Shown here in pieces: positions 7,223-12,887 of a stretch of 12,887 nt of DNA (positions are counted from its first letter, which is position 1; every line of letters begins with the position of its first letter). A model generated the notes under the pieces. The model searched no databases and was not told the origin of the DNA. It saw only the letters and a list, made by a program, of their open reading frames with translations. The translations under genes were made by a program, and so were the position numbers. Source of the stretch: JANXVY01 sp031365425 (lineage in GTDB: Bacteria > Pseudomonadota > Alphaproteobacteria > Rhizobiales > Hyphomicrobiaceae); the NCBI GenBank assembly GCA_031365425.1, contig JANLYB010000325.1:1-12887 (forward strand), written 5' to 3'.

Positions 7223-7250
7223 GAACCGATCTGCGTCAGTGCTCCGACTA
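7223..7250 (+). promoter_or_regulatory. Possible promoter before the catalase-like gene
   Basis: GAACC (7223-7227), 17 nt and CGACTA (7245-7250) have an ECF-like layout in the 113-nt gap before the catalase-like gene. They differ from the GGGAAT/GTC pair in the divergent spacer, so this would need another sigma factor or may be chance. A sigma70 reading (TTGAAC to GACTAT) has a 19-nt spacer and is poor. Confidence 0.25.
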
Positions 7251-7267
7251 TGCTCCTAGGAATGGAC

Positions 7268-7288
7268 GGGCCGCACCGGCCCTTTCTT
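7268..7288 (+). terminator. Short GC hairpin with T-rich tail between the TPR and catalase-like genes
   Basis: GGGCCG/CGGCCC (7268-7273, 7277-7282) forms a 6-bp stem with a 3-nt loop, followed by TTTCTT. It could end the hydrolase-TPR transcript. It also lies about 27 nt before the catalase-like start, so it could sit in that gene's leader. The T run is interrupted, hence low confidence. Confidence 0.35.
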
Positions 7289-7309
7289 ACTTCTTAGGGG
7301 ACTAACATT

Positions 7310-8299
7310 ATGACAACGTATCGAACCGTCCTGGCCGTAGGAATTTTGACGGCAGTGGCGAGTACGGCGGGTCCGGGCTGGGCGGCAGAACCTGAACAGA
7401 TCGTCGATGCCCTGAACACCATCTTTGGCAAACAAGCGCCGGGTGTGCGCGCCAGTGGCGCCAAAGGGCAGTGCGTGAAAGGCACGTTTACACCCACGGC
7501 GGACGCCAAGGCTTTGACAAAATCGGCAAGTTTTTCCGCTCCGCTTCCGGTGCTCGGCCGATTTTCGATGGGTGGCGGAAATCCGAAAATCCCCGACGGA
7601 ACCAAAACGGCGGCCCGCGGCTTCGCCTTCAAAATCGATCCCGATGGAAAGGCGACCACGCAATTCGTCATGGTCAACGCCCCGATCCAGTTTGCAAAGT
7701 CGCTCGACCAGTTGCTGGGCTTCCTGCAGGCGCGTGCGCCCGGTGCCGACGGCAAGCCGGATCCGGAGAAAATCAAGGCGTTTGCGGAGGCCAATCCCGA
7801 GACCAAACGTCAGGGCGCCTGGTTTGCGTCGAAGCCTGTTCCAGCCAGTTTTGCCGGCGTCAACTACTGGGGCATTCATGCCTACACGGCGATAAATGCC
7901 GACGGCGTTGCCAAAGTCGTCAAGTTCAAACTGCTGCCCGTGGCTGGAGAAGCGGGCCTGACCGACGACGAGGCCAAAACCAAACCCGCCGATTTCCTTG
8001 TCGCGGAATTGACCGAGCGCATGGCTAAAGGCGCTGTCAGCTTCGATATGGTGGTGATCCCCGGCCAAGATGGCGACGCGACCAACGATCCATCGCAGAT
8101 GTGGACCGGCGAAGAGACCCGGCCTACCGTCAAGATCGGCACGCTGGCCTTGAGCGGCATCGAAGAAAACAAGGTTTGCGACGCAGGGATCTTCGACCCA
8201 ACCGACCTTGCCGACGGCGTCGCTGGGCCCAAAGACGATCCGCAGTTTGCCGCCCGATCGCCGGCCTACGCGATTTCTGCATCGCGCCGGGCGAACTGA
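7310..8299 (+). CDS. Exported catalase-family (SrpA/KatN-like) protein lacking the distal His
   Basis: A 329-residue small catalase-family haem protein, expected in the periplasm (signal peptide about residues 1-26, GWAA before the cut). The fold is recognisable from GTFTPT, VLGRFSMGGGNPK, RGFAFKID, the active-site Asn region VMVNAPIQF (N123), ADGKPDPEKIKAF and the proximal haem-ligand region ARSPAYAISASRR (R316, Y320). Canonical members read HAKG or HTKG at the distal catalytic His; here the segment is ASGAKGQ, placing G50 at that position. If the alignment holds, classic catalase activity should be lost or strongly reduced, while haem binding through Y320 may persist. The ATG follows AGGGGA. 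Upstream are the hydrolase and TPR genes; downstream is a strong terminator. It may share regulation with the ECF region, but its own upstream lacks the GGGAAT motif. Confidence 0.85.
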   Translation: MTTYRTVLAVGILTAVASTAGPGWAAEPEQIVDALNTIFGKQAPGVRASGAKGQCVKGTFTPTADAKALTKSASFSAPLPVLGRFSMGGGNPKIPDGTKTAARGFAFKIDPDGKATTQFVMVNAPIQFAKSLDQLLGFLQARAPGADGKPDPEKIKAFAEANPETKRQGAWFASKPVPASFAGVNYWGIHAYTAINADGVAKVVKFKLLPVAGEAGLTDDEAKTKPADFLVAELTERMAKGAVSFDMVVIPGQDGDATNDPSQMWTGEETRPTVKIGTLALSGIEENKVCDAGIFDPTDLADGVAGPKDDPQFAARSPAYAISASRRAN

Positions 8300-8332
8300 G
8301 CCTCACCGCTTTAGCAGAACGTAGGCATGAAA

Positions 8333-8361
8333 AGAGCCGGGACTGATCCAGTCCCGGCTCT
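8333..8361. terminator. Strong bidirectional terminator hairpin
   Basis: AGAGCCGGGACT (8333-8344) and AGTCCCGGCTCT (8350-8361) form a perfect 12-bp stem with a 5-nt loop. It lies between the convergent catalase-like and OmpA-like genes. The T runs on either side are short (TTTCAT on the minus strand, CATTAT on the plus strand), but stem strength and placement support a shared terminator. Confidence 0.8.
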
Positions 8362-8388
8362 CATTATAATCGACTTCGGGCGCGCCGT

Positions 8389-9948
8389 TTATTTGGTGCG
8401 GATGCTCAGCGACGTACGGCGGTTTTTCGCCCGGCCTTCCGGCGATGCGTTGTCGCCGATGGGGTGCTGATCGCCATAGCCTTTGGCTTCGATGCGGTCG
8501 GCAGCGACGCCGCCGGCAACGATTTCTTGCATCACGCGGTTGGCACGTTCGTCCGACAATTTGAGGTTCGCGTCCGAGTTGCCCTGGTTGTCGGTGTAGC
8601 CCCCGACTTTGACGGAAACAGCCGGATAGGCCTTGAGGATCGCAACTGCACTGCCGACCTGGGCTTTGGATTCAGGCGTCAGGTCGCTCGAAGCGGTAAC
8701 GAAGCTCAGGCGGTCAAAGTCGAACCACAGCTTGTTGTCGATGGCTGCGTCCTTGTTGTTGATGAAGGTCAGCATCTTGGACTCAAGACCATCCTTGCCG
8801 ACTTCGATCGAAGCGCCGCCGGGCAGAGTATACTTCACAAGGCCGTTGGCAGCGGGAACAGGAACGAGCTGGGTCGAGACCGGGGCAGCCGGAGCGGGAG
8901 CAGCAGCAGCGGGGGCAGGTGCAGGCTTTGGAGCAACGGCGACAGGTGCCGGCGCCGGTGCTGCGGGTGCAGCAGCGGCAACGGGTTTAGGTGCTGGTAC
9001 GACCGGCGCTGGCGAACTGCCATATGCCCAGTACCAGATTAAGGCGGTCAGCAAAGCGAGCGGCACGAAGAGGGCGAGCTTCGCACCCATGTTAGCGCCG
9101 CTCTCAACTTCATGATGGGCAGTTGGCGGATGGGCGTGCGAAGCGCGCGCGGCAGGTGCGGCTGCCGGCGCGGCCTGGACCGCGGGCGCTGCAACAGGCG
9201 CGGGCTTGGCAGCGGGGGCCACAGGTGCGGCTGCCGCCGGGTGTACTGCAGGGGCCGAGGCCGATTTCACGGTCGTGGACGCGTGACCCGAAGCGGAATG
9301 GGCGGAGGGTGCAGCGGGCTTTGGGGCAACGGCTGCTGCGGCGGCGGGCGCGATGGTGGCTGCGACCGAAGGAGCGGCGGCTGCAACGGCAGCGGCAGCT
9401 GCCGGTGCGAGGTTTGCCAAGCCATAGAGCGTGCGCAGGGTCGGAGGCATCGCGCCTGCGATCACACCCTTATCGGTCGCGAGCAAACCGGCGAGCGTGG
9501 CGGCCGTCGGTGCGGCGCCGAGCTTGTTGCGAAGGGCAGCGAGGACCATTGGCGCCGCCAGCGTGGTCAGGCCGGAGGACGCTTTGGGCGAGATCCCCGT
9601 CGCGGTTGCGACGGCCGCCATCATGGCTGCAGTCTTGTCGCCGAAAATGAGGCCCAAGAGTTTGTTGCCGAGGGTTTGGATGGGCGAAGCAGGGACGCCG
9701 CCGCCAAGCATGGACGCCATGTTCGCAAACATATTTGGGTCGGGCGTGGTCGCAGCGACGAGACTTGCAATCTTGGCCATCAAGCCGGCGTCGCCGGATT
9801 TTTGAATGAGGCCGCCGAGGATGCTCGTCGAAGCCGCAGCGAGCCCGGATGTGGCGAGGCCGTCGGAAACGCCGAGTGCCGACGTGGCGGCCTTGATCAT
9901 CGCTGGTGTGGCAATATCCTGAATGGCGTCAAGAATGGTGGCAGTCAT
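8389..9948 (-). CDS. OmpA-family protein with N-terminal DUF937-like domain
   Basis: A 519-residue protein with an unusual domain order. Residues 1-180 form an Ala/Gly-rich helical domain resembling DUF937 (YidB-like), with no signal peptide. Residues 181-287 are a low-complexity Ala/Pro linker with a His-rich end. One membrane helix follows at about 288-307 (LALFVPLALLTALIWYWAYG). A second Ala/Pro linker runs to about 365, and a full OmpA peptidoglycan-binding domain occupies 404-519. In it the motif region TDNQGNSDANLKLSDERANR carries D453 and R468, which match the diaminopimelate-binding Asp and Arg of the family. Predicted topology is cytoplasmic DUF937 and inner-membrane anchor with OmpA in the periplasm, linking a cytoplasmic domain to the cell wall. 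The ATG follows GGGAG by 7 nt. The role is unknown; envelope anchoring or cell-shape functions are plausible inferences. Confidence 0.88.
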   Translation of the reverse strand: MTATILDAIQDIATPAMIKAATSALGVSDGLATSGLAAASTSILGGLIQKSGDAGLMAKIASLVAATTPDPNMFANMASMLGGGVPASPIQTLGNKLLGLIFGDKTAAMMAAVATATGISPKASSGLTTLAAPMVLAALRNKLGAAPTAATLAGLLATDKGVIAGAMPPTLRTLYGLANLAPAAAAAVAAAAPSVAATIAPAAAAAVAPKPAAPSAHSASGHASTTVKSASAPAVHPAAAAPVAPAAKPAPVAAPAVQAAPAAAPAARASHAHPPTAHHEVESGANMGAKLALFVPLALLTALIWYWAYGSSPAPVVPAPKPVAAAAPAAPAPAPVAVAPKPAPAPAAAAPAPAAPVSTQLVPVPAANGLVKYTLPGGASIEVGKDGLESKMLTFINNKDAAIDNKLWFDFDRLSFVTASSDLTPESKAQVGSAVAILKAYPAVSVKVGGYTDNQGNSDANLKLSDERANRVMQEIVAGGVAADRIEAKGYGDQHPIGDNASPEGRAKNRRTSLSIRTK

Positions 9949-10048
9949 ATTCTACTCCCTACTAACCCGTACCAAAGCAAGCCAGCCGACGTCGTTTTGG
10001 ATCGCTGGCTCACTCTCCCATTCTTCGTGTAGCGGATTGACCCGAATT

Positions 10049-10086
10049 GAGCAATTCAGTTGCGAGACGAAATTGCTCGATTTTTT
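10049..10086 (+). terminator. Terminator-like hairpin facing the plus strand
   Basis: GAGCAATT (10049-10056) and AATTGCTC (10071-10078) form a perfect 8-bp stem with a 14-nt loop, followed by GA and a run of six T (10081-10086). The T run follows the stem only on the plus strand, yet the flanking genes are both on the minus strand. A smaller dyad, GAATTG-AG-CAATTC (10045-10058), overlaps it, so an operator for the OmpA-like gene is the alternative reading. Confidence 0.4.
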
Positions 10087-10292
10087 CAGTCTTCCAGCAT
10101 CGTCAGGGCGGCTTTTCGCTCGGTGGACTTGAGTTTTAAAAACAGGGCTCGGGCTTTTTTTACATCTGCAGGCGTGCCGCTCTCGGCTGCGGCTTGCAGG
10201 GCGAGCGTGGTCGGATGCTGCGCACCGCAAATGAAGGCCAGCGCCTGGGCAAGCTTTCCCATTGTGGCCCGATCAATCGACTTTTCGTCCAT
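10086..10292 (-). CDS. Small conserved alphaproteobacterial protein, unknown function
   Basis: A 68-residue, probably all-helical cytoplasmic protein with no signal peptide or membrane segment. The stretches FICGAQHPTTLALQAAAESG and KKARALFLKLKSTERKAALTM look conserved to me from alphaproteobacterial hypothetical proteins, but I know no assigned function. The start codon is 6 nt after the stop of the upstream DUF6476-like gene. The ribosome binding site AGGA lies in that gap, so the two are almost certainly co-transcribed and translationally coupled. The Lys-rich helical end could contact nucleic acid or protein, which is only a guess. Coding status is well supported by spacing and ribosome binding site. 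Confidence 0.75.
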   Translation of the reverse strand: MDEKSIDRATMGKLAQALAFICGAQHPTTLALQAAAESGTPADVKKARALFLKLKSTERKAALTMLED

Positions 10293-10298
10293 GGTATC

Positions 10299-10697
10299 CT
10301 ATTTTTTGCCCGAGGGGATGCGTACGCGGCCAACGGTCTGGCCGGTTTCGAGGTCGAGGATGACGATGCTTTCGTCGCCGTCGGCCACGTAATGGACCGA
10401 GAGGCGGGTGCCCGATAGCGATTGGGACTGGATTTTTGCGCCTTGCGGGAGCGCCAGGGTTGTATCTAATCCGGCCTTGGTCAGCACTTGGGCTGGCGCT
10501 TGCACCGCGCCGGTTTCGCTTGCAGGGGACGGACGCGAGGTCAGGTAGACGATGCGCGCGATGACGGCGCCGAAGCCAACAATCAGGATCGCGCCCATGG
10601 TCAGGACTGAGACGCGCAGCGCGCGGATATTGGGCGGATCGTCGTCACGCCGGCGCAGCAACGAGAAGGTATCGACGGGTTCGGGTGGTTGGCTCAT
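10299..10697 (-). CDS. DUF6476-like single-pass membrane protein
   Basis: A 132-residue inner-membrane protein. A short charged cytoplasmic N-terminus with RRRDDD precedes one membrane helix at about residues 31-51. The remaining 80 residues should be periplasmic and end in a beta-rich repeat-like segment (LPQGAKIQSQSLSGTRLSVH, then ESIVILDLETGQTVGRVRIP). I recognise the layout from DUF6476 proteins, which commonly neighbour rluD in alphaproteobacteria. The function is unknown. It diverges from rluD across a gap of about 55 nt and is followed by the 68-residue gene in a tight operon. The ribosome binding site before the ATG at 10697 is weak, so an alternative start cannot be excluded. Confidence 0.75.
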   Translation of the reverse strand: MSQPPEPVDTFSLLRRRDDDPPNIRALRVSVLTMGAILIVGFGAVIARIVYLTSRPSPASETGAVQAPAQVLTKAGLDTTLALPQGAKIQSQSLSGTRLSVHYVADGDESIVILDLETGQTVGRVRIPSGKK

Positions 10698-10756
10698 AGA
10701 CCGGTCAGCTTGGTTTAAGTATTGAACATCTTTGGGCTAGATGTCATGGGTTGGCG

Positions 10757-11974
10757 ATGGCGCATACGGCAAATAAGGTAACTTCGCAGACGGTTCCCGC
10801 AGAAGCATCGGGTCCGGCTGCCCCTGGCGGCGTCAACACGGACGCGAGCGAACACGAACAACCGTTCAGGGTCGAGGCGGCACATGCGGGCGAACGGCTC
10901 GATCGCTATCTCGTTGCGCGCCTACCAACGCTGAGCCGGTCGCGAATTCAAGCGCTGATTACGAACGATCACGCCGTCGTTAGCGGTGAAACTGTAGGGG
11001 ACGCTGGATACCGGGTCAAATTGGGCGATGTGATCACGCTTGCCATGCCTCCACCGGCAGCAGCGGTTCCGTCGCCGGAAAACATCGCGTTGACGATCGT
11101 TTACGAGGACGATGCGGTCGTGGTGATCGATAAGCCTGCAGGGCTTGTCGTACATCCCGCCGCCGGGCACGAGACGGGAACGCTGGTCAACGCGCTGCTC
11201 GCCCATTGTGGCGACAGCCTGTCGGGAATCGGCGGCGTCAAGCGGCCCGGCATCGTGCACCGGCTCGATAAGGACACGACGGGGCTGCTGGTGGTCGCCA
11301 AGAACGATGCGGCCCATCAAGGGCTTTGCGAACAATTTGCATCCCATGGCCGGGACGGCCGCTTACAACGCCAATACCTCGCACTGGTGTGGGGCGCGCT
11401 GCCAGCCGCCATCGGCACGATTGATGCCCCGATTGGGCGGTCTGCGGCGAACCGCACGAAGATGGCGGTCCAATCACGCGAGGGGCGGGCGCGGATCGTG
11501 CTTGGCGGCGGAATTGCCTACGAAGACGAGGATGACGAAGAACAACCGGGGCGGGTCGTCTCGCGCGAGGCGATCACGCATTATCAAGTCGTAGAAGTGT
11601 TCAATAGCGAACTGCGGGGTGGGCGCGTCGGGGCACCGCTCGCGTCGCTCGTCCGTGTCGAACTCGAAACCGGGAGGACCCATCAAATCCGTGTTCACAT
11701 GGCCCACATCGGCCATCCGGTACTGGGCGACACGACGTACGGCGCGCACTTCAAGGCCAGTGAACGCCGGTTGACGGAACCGCAAGCAGAGGCGTTGCGG
11801 ATGTTGTCGCGCCAAGCCCTGCATGCTGCCGTACTGGGGTTCGAACACCCTATTACGGGCGAAGAGCTGGAGTTCGAAAGCGAGCTTCCCGCCGATATGA
11901 GTGCTCTGACCGACACATTACGGCGCGCACCGAACCGGACGCCAAACCGGCGGACCAGCCGCCGGGAACGGTAA
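10757..11974 (+). CDS. rluD: 23S rRNA pseudouridine synthase, RluD/RluA family
   Basis: A pseudouridine synthase of the RluA/RluD family that isomerises uridines in 23S rRNA during large-subunit assembly. An S4 RNA-binding domain covers about residues 37-98 (AGERLDRYLVARLPTLSRSR). The catalytic domain follows, with the signature GIVHRLDKDTTGLLVVAKN containing the nucleophilic Asp (D171 from this start) and the later ETGRTHQIRVHMAHIGHPVL. Two oddities are an acidic insertion before the last core motif (EDEDDEE) and a very basic C-terminal tail with PNRTPNRR. The ATG at 10757 is chosen over an in-frame TTG two codons earlier; neither has a good ribosome binding site, and about 30 low-complexity residues precede the S4 domain. 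rluD beside rpoH is a frequent alphaproteobacterial arrangement. RluD is the best symbol, although RluC-like specificity cannot be excluded. Confidence 0.9.
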   Translation: MAHTANKVTSQTVPAEASGPAAPGGVNTDASEHEQPFRVEAAHAGERLDRYLVARLPTLSRSRIQALITNDHAVVSGETVGDAGYRVKLGDVITLAMPPPAAAVPSPENIALTIVYEDDAVVVIDKPAGLVVHPAAGHETGTLVNALLAHCGDSLSGIGGVKRPGIVHRLDKDTTGLLVVAKNDAAHQGLCEQFASHGRDGRLQRQYLALVWGALPAAIGTIDAPIGRSAANRTKMAVQSREGRARIVLGGGIAYEDEDDEEQPGRVVSREAITHYQVVEVFNSELRGGRVGAPLASLVRVELETGRTHQIRVHMAHIGHPVLGDTTYGAHFKASERRLTEPQAEALRMLSRQALHAAVLGFEHPITGEELEFESELPADMSALTDTLRRAPNRTPNRRTSRRER

Positions 11975-12035
11975 CAACCGGCCAGCGGATTGCGTAGTTT
12001 AGAGATATGTCCCCGTCGCACTGCGCTTCCACCGC

Positions 12036-12056
12036 GATATGTATAAAATGCATATC
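12036..12056. promoter_or_regulatory. AT-rich dyad upstream of rpoH
   Basis: GATATG (12036-12041) and CATATC (12051-12056) are a perfect 6-bp inverted repeat around TATAAAATG, in an otherwise GC-rich spacer. The centre contains TATAAA (12042-12047), which could be a -10 box, although no good -35 stands before it. The symmetry suggests an operator or a promoter overlapping one, in the 244-nt rluD-rpoH gap. The rest of the gap holds only short GC repeats (GGTGCCGGA at 12115 and 12131). Confidence 0.3.
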
Positions 12057-12218
12057 AGAAAGTCGATGGAACAGACCTTGTACTTTAACAGTTGCTTCCT
12101 CACATGCGTTGGTTGGTGCCGGATCTCCGGGGTGCCGGACGACGGGATTGGGGTTCTAGGTCGTTTTTGCTAGAGCCGTAACAAGGAGCAGGTGGCCGGA
12201 AGGTTATCTGAGAGGGTC

Positions 12219-12851
12219 ATGGCGACTAAAACGGTTCCGACTATTGCAGGCGGCTCGCTCGGGCTCACGCGGTATTTGCAAGAAATCCGCAAGTTTCCGA
12301 TGCTCGCGCCGGACGAGGAATTCATGCTGGCCAAACGCTGGCAAGAGCACGCCGACCAAAATGCCGCCGAACAACTGATCACGTCGCATCTGCGGCTCGT
12401 GGCCCGTATCGCTATGGGGTATCGCGGCTATGGCTTGCCTATTGGGGAAGTCATCTCAGAAGGCAACGTCGGCTTGATGCAGGCAGTCAAGAAATTTGAG
12501 CCCGATAAGGGGTTCCGCCTCGCGACCTATGCGATGTGGTGGATCCGCGCCTCGATCCAGGAATACATTCTGCGGTCGTGGAGCCTTGTCAAAATGGGCA
12601 CCACGGCGGCACAGAAAAAGCTGTTCTTCAATCTCCGGCGCACGAAGGCGCAAATGCAGGCGCTGGAGGAAGGCGATCTGCGGCCCGAGCATGTGAAGGC
12701 GATTGCCATCAAGCTGGGCGTTCCCGAAGCCGACGTCGTATCCATGAACCGCCGTCTTGGCGGCGACAGCTCGCTCAATGCGCCGTTGCGCGGCGATATG
12801 GACGGCGGTGGCGAATGGATACGACGTCGGCTTCGGGAACGCCCAGCTTGA
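12219..12851 (+). CDS. rpoH: Heat-shock sigma factor RpoH, broken at its 3' end
   Basis: This is the alternative sigma factor sigma32, which directs transcription of heat-shock and protein-quality genes. The start reads GGSLGLTRYLQEIRKFPML, as in alphaproteobacterial RpoH. Region 2 is intact (HLRLVARIAMGYRGYGLPIG, then YAMWWIRASIQEYILRSWSLV), and the RpoH box AAQKKLFFNLR follows. The ATG at 12219 is preferred over an in-frame GTG at 12192 because it gives the usual N-terminus. The genuine reading ends at GEW (codon 12816-12818), where RpoH normally continues as GEWQDWL. From there the frame runs into the reverse complement of earlier rpoH sequence and stops at 12851 after ten unrelated residues. 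Region 4 is therefore absent. The gene is most likely whole in the organism and interrupted by a chimeric contig end. Confidence 0.9.
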   Translation: MATKTVPTIAGGSLGLTRYLQEIRKFPMLAPDEEFMLAKRWQEHADQNAAEQLITSHLRLVARIAMGYRGYGLPIGEVISEGNVGLMQAVKKFEPDKGFRLATYAMWWIRASIQEYILRSWSLVKMGTTAAQKKLFFNLRRTKAQMQALEEGDLRPEHVKAIAIKLGVPEADVVSMNRRLGGDSSLNAPLRGDMDGGGEWIRRRLRERPA

Positions 12852-12887
12852 TGGCAATCGCCTTCACATGCTCGGGCCGCAGATCGC
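12673..12887. repeat. 73-bp perfect inverted duplication at the window end (fold-back)
   Basis: Bases 12815-12887 are the exact reverse complement of 12673-12745, with 69 bp between the arms. The arm runs to the last base of the window, so it may continue beyond. The junction falls inside rpoH and shares ATGG (12815-12818) with the normal continuation, which is a short microhomology. Inverted copies joined at microhomology are the usual form of strand-switch chimeras from amplification, library preparation or contig-end misassembly. Confidence 0.95.

Noticed and set aside
7256..8068. Minus-strand frame opposite the catalase-like gene
   Set aside because: The plus-strand protein has a signal peptide and clear catalase-family motifs; the antisense frame has none.
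8835..9420. Repeat-rich DNA in the OmpA-like gene as a tandem repeat or CRISPR-like element
   Set aside because: The repetition is irregular Ala/Pro codon low complexity in frame, without constant unit length or spacers.
9112..10032. Gly/Arg/Cys-rich plus-strand frame opposite the OmpA-like gene
   Set aside because: Its composition is what the Ala/Pro linker codons give when read antisense, and the OmpA domain fixes the true strand.
12077..12106. Possible heat-shock (sigma32) promoter before rpoH: CTTG, 17 nt, CCTCACATG
   Set aside because: The -35 core and spacing fit, but the -10 matches the alphaproteobacterial consensus at only a few positions, so it is not better than chance.
12815..12887. 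Real programmed inversion or hairpin element truncating rpoH
   Set aside because: There are no recombinase sites or mobile-element features, the arm is an exact copy of the adjacent coding sequence, and the break sits at a microhomology, all as expected for a chimera.

Overview
The window is a GC-rich stretch of an alphaproteobacterial chromosome, probably from a Rhodospirillales-like or related lineage; I cannot place it to genus. The reasons are the split glyQ/glyS pair, the DUF6476-like gene, rluD and rpoH gene order, an alphaproteobacterial RpoH sequence, and an ECF sigma/anti-sigma pair typical of Proteobacteria. I see no phage, IS element, CRISPR array, tRNA or rRNA.

Left part (1-4041): translation genes. 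glyQ and glyS encode the alpha and beta subunits of the tetrameric glycyl-tRNA synthetase. They are separated by about 0.8 kb holding a convergent zinc-ribbon/coiled-coil gene, a 71-residue membrane protein gene and a cluster of REP-like hairpins.

Centre (4093-8361): a candidate envelope-stress module. An ECF sigma factor and its membrane-bound zinc-finger anti-sigma factor (ATGA overlap, minus strand) diverge from a Tat-exported metallo-beta-lactamase-fold hydrolase and a secreted TPR protein (plus strand). The divergent spacer carries two matching ECF-type promoter candidates, one per strand (GGGAAT, 18 nt, GTC). This suggests one sigma factor drives both its own operon and the hydrolase-TPR pair. 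Next comes an exported SrpA/KatN-type catalase-family protein in which the usual distal catalytic histidine appears to be glycine. A strong bidirectional terminator closes the region.

Right part (8389-12887): on the minus strand, an unusual DUF937-like/Ala-Pro linker/TM/OmpA protein, a 68-residue conserved protein and a DUF6476-like membrane protein. On the plus strand, rluD (23S rRNA pseudouridine synthase) is followed by rpoH (heat-shock sigma factor). rpoH is broken: the last 73 bases are an exact reverse complement of rpoH bases 12673-12745, so the end of the window is a fold-back. The likeliest explanation is an assembly or amplification chimera rather than biology.

The most interesting leads are the divergent ECF promoter pair with its exported gene set, the catalase-like protein lacking its distal His, and the DUF937-OmpA architecture. 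The fold-back matters mainly for data quality.
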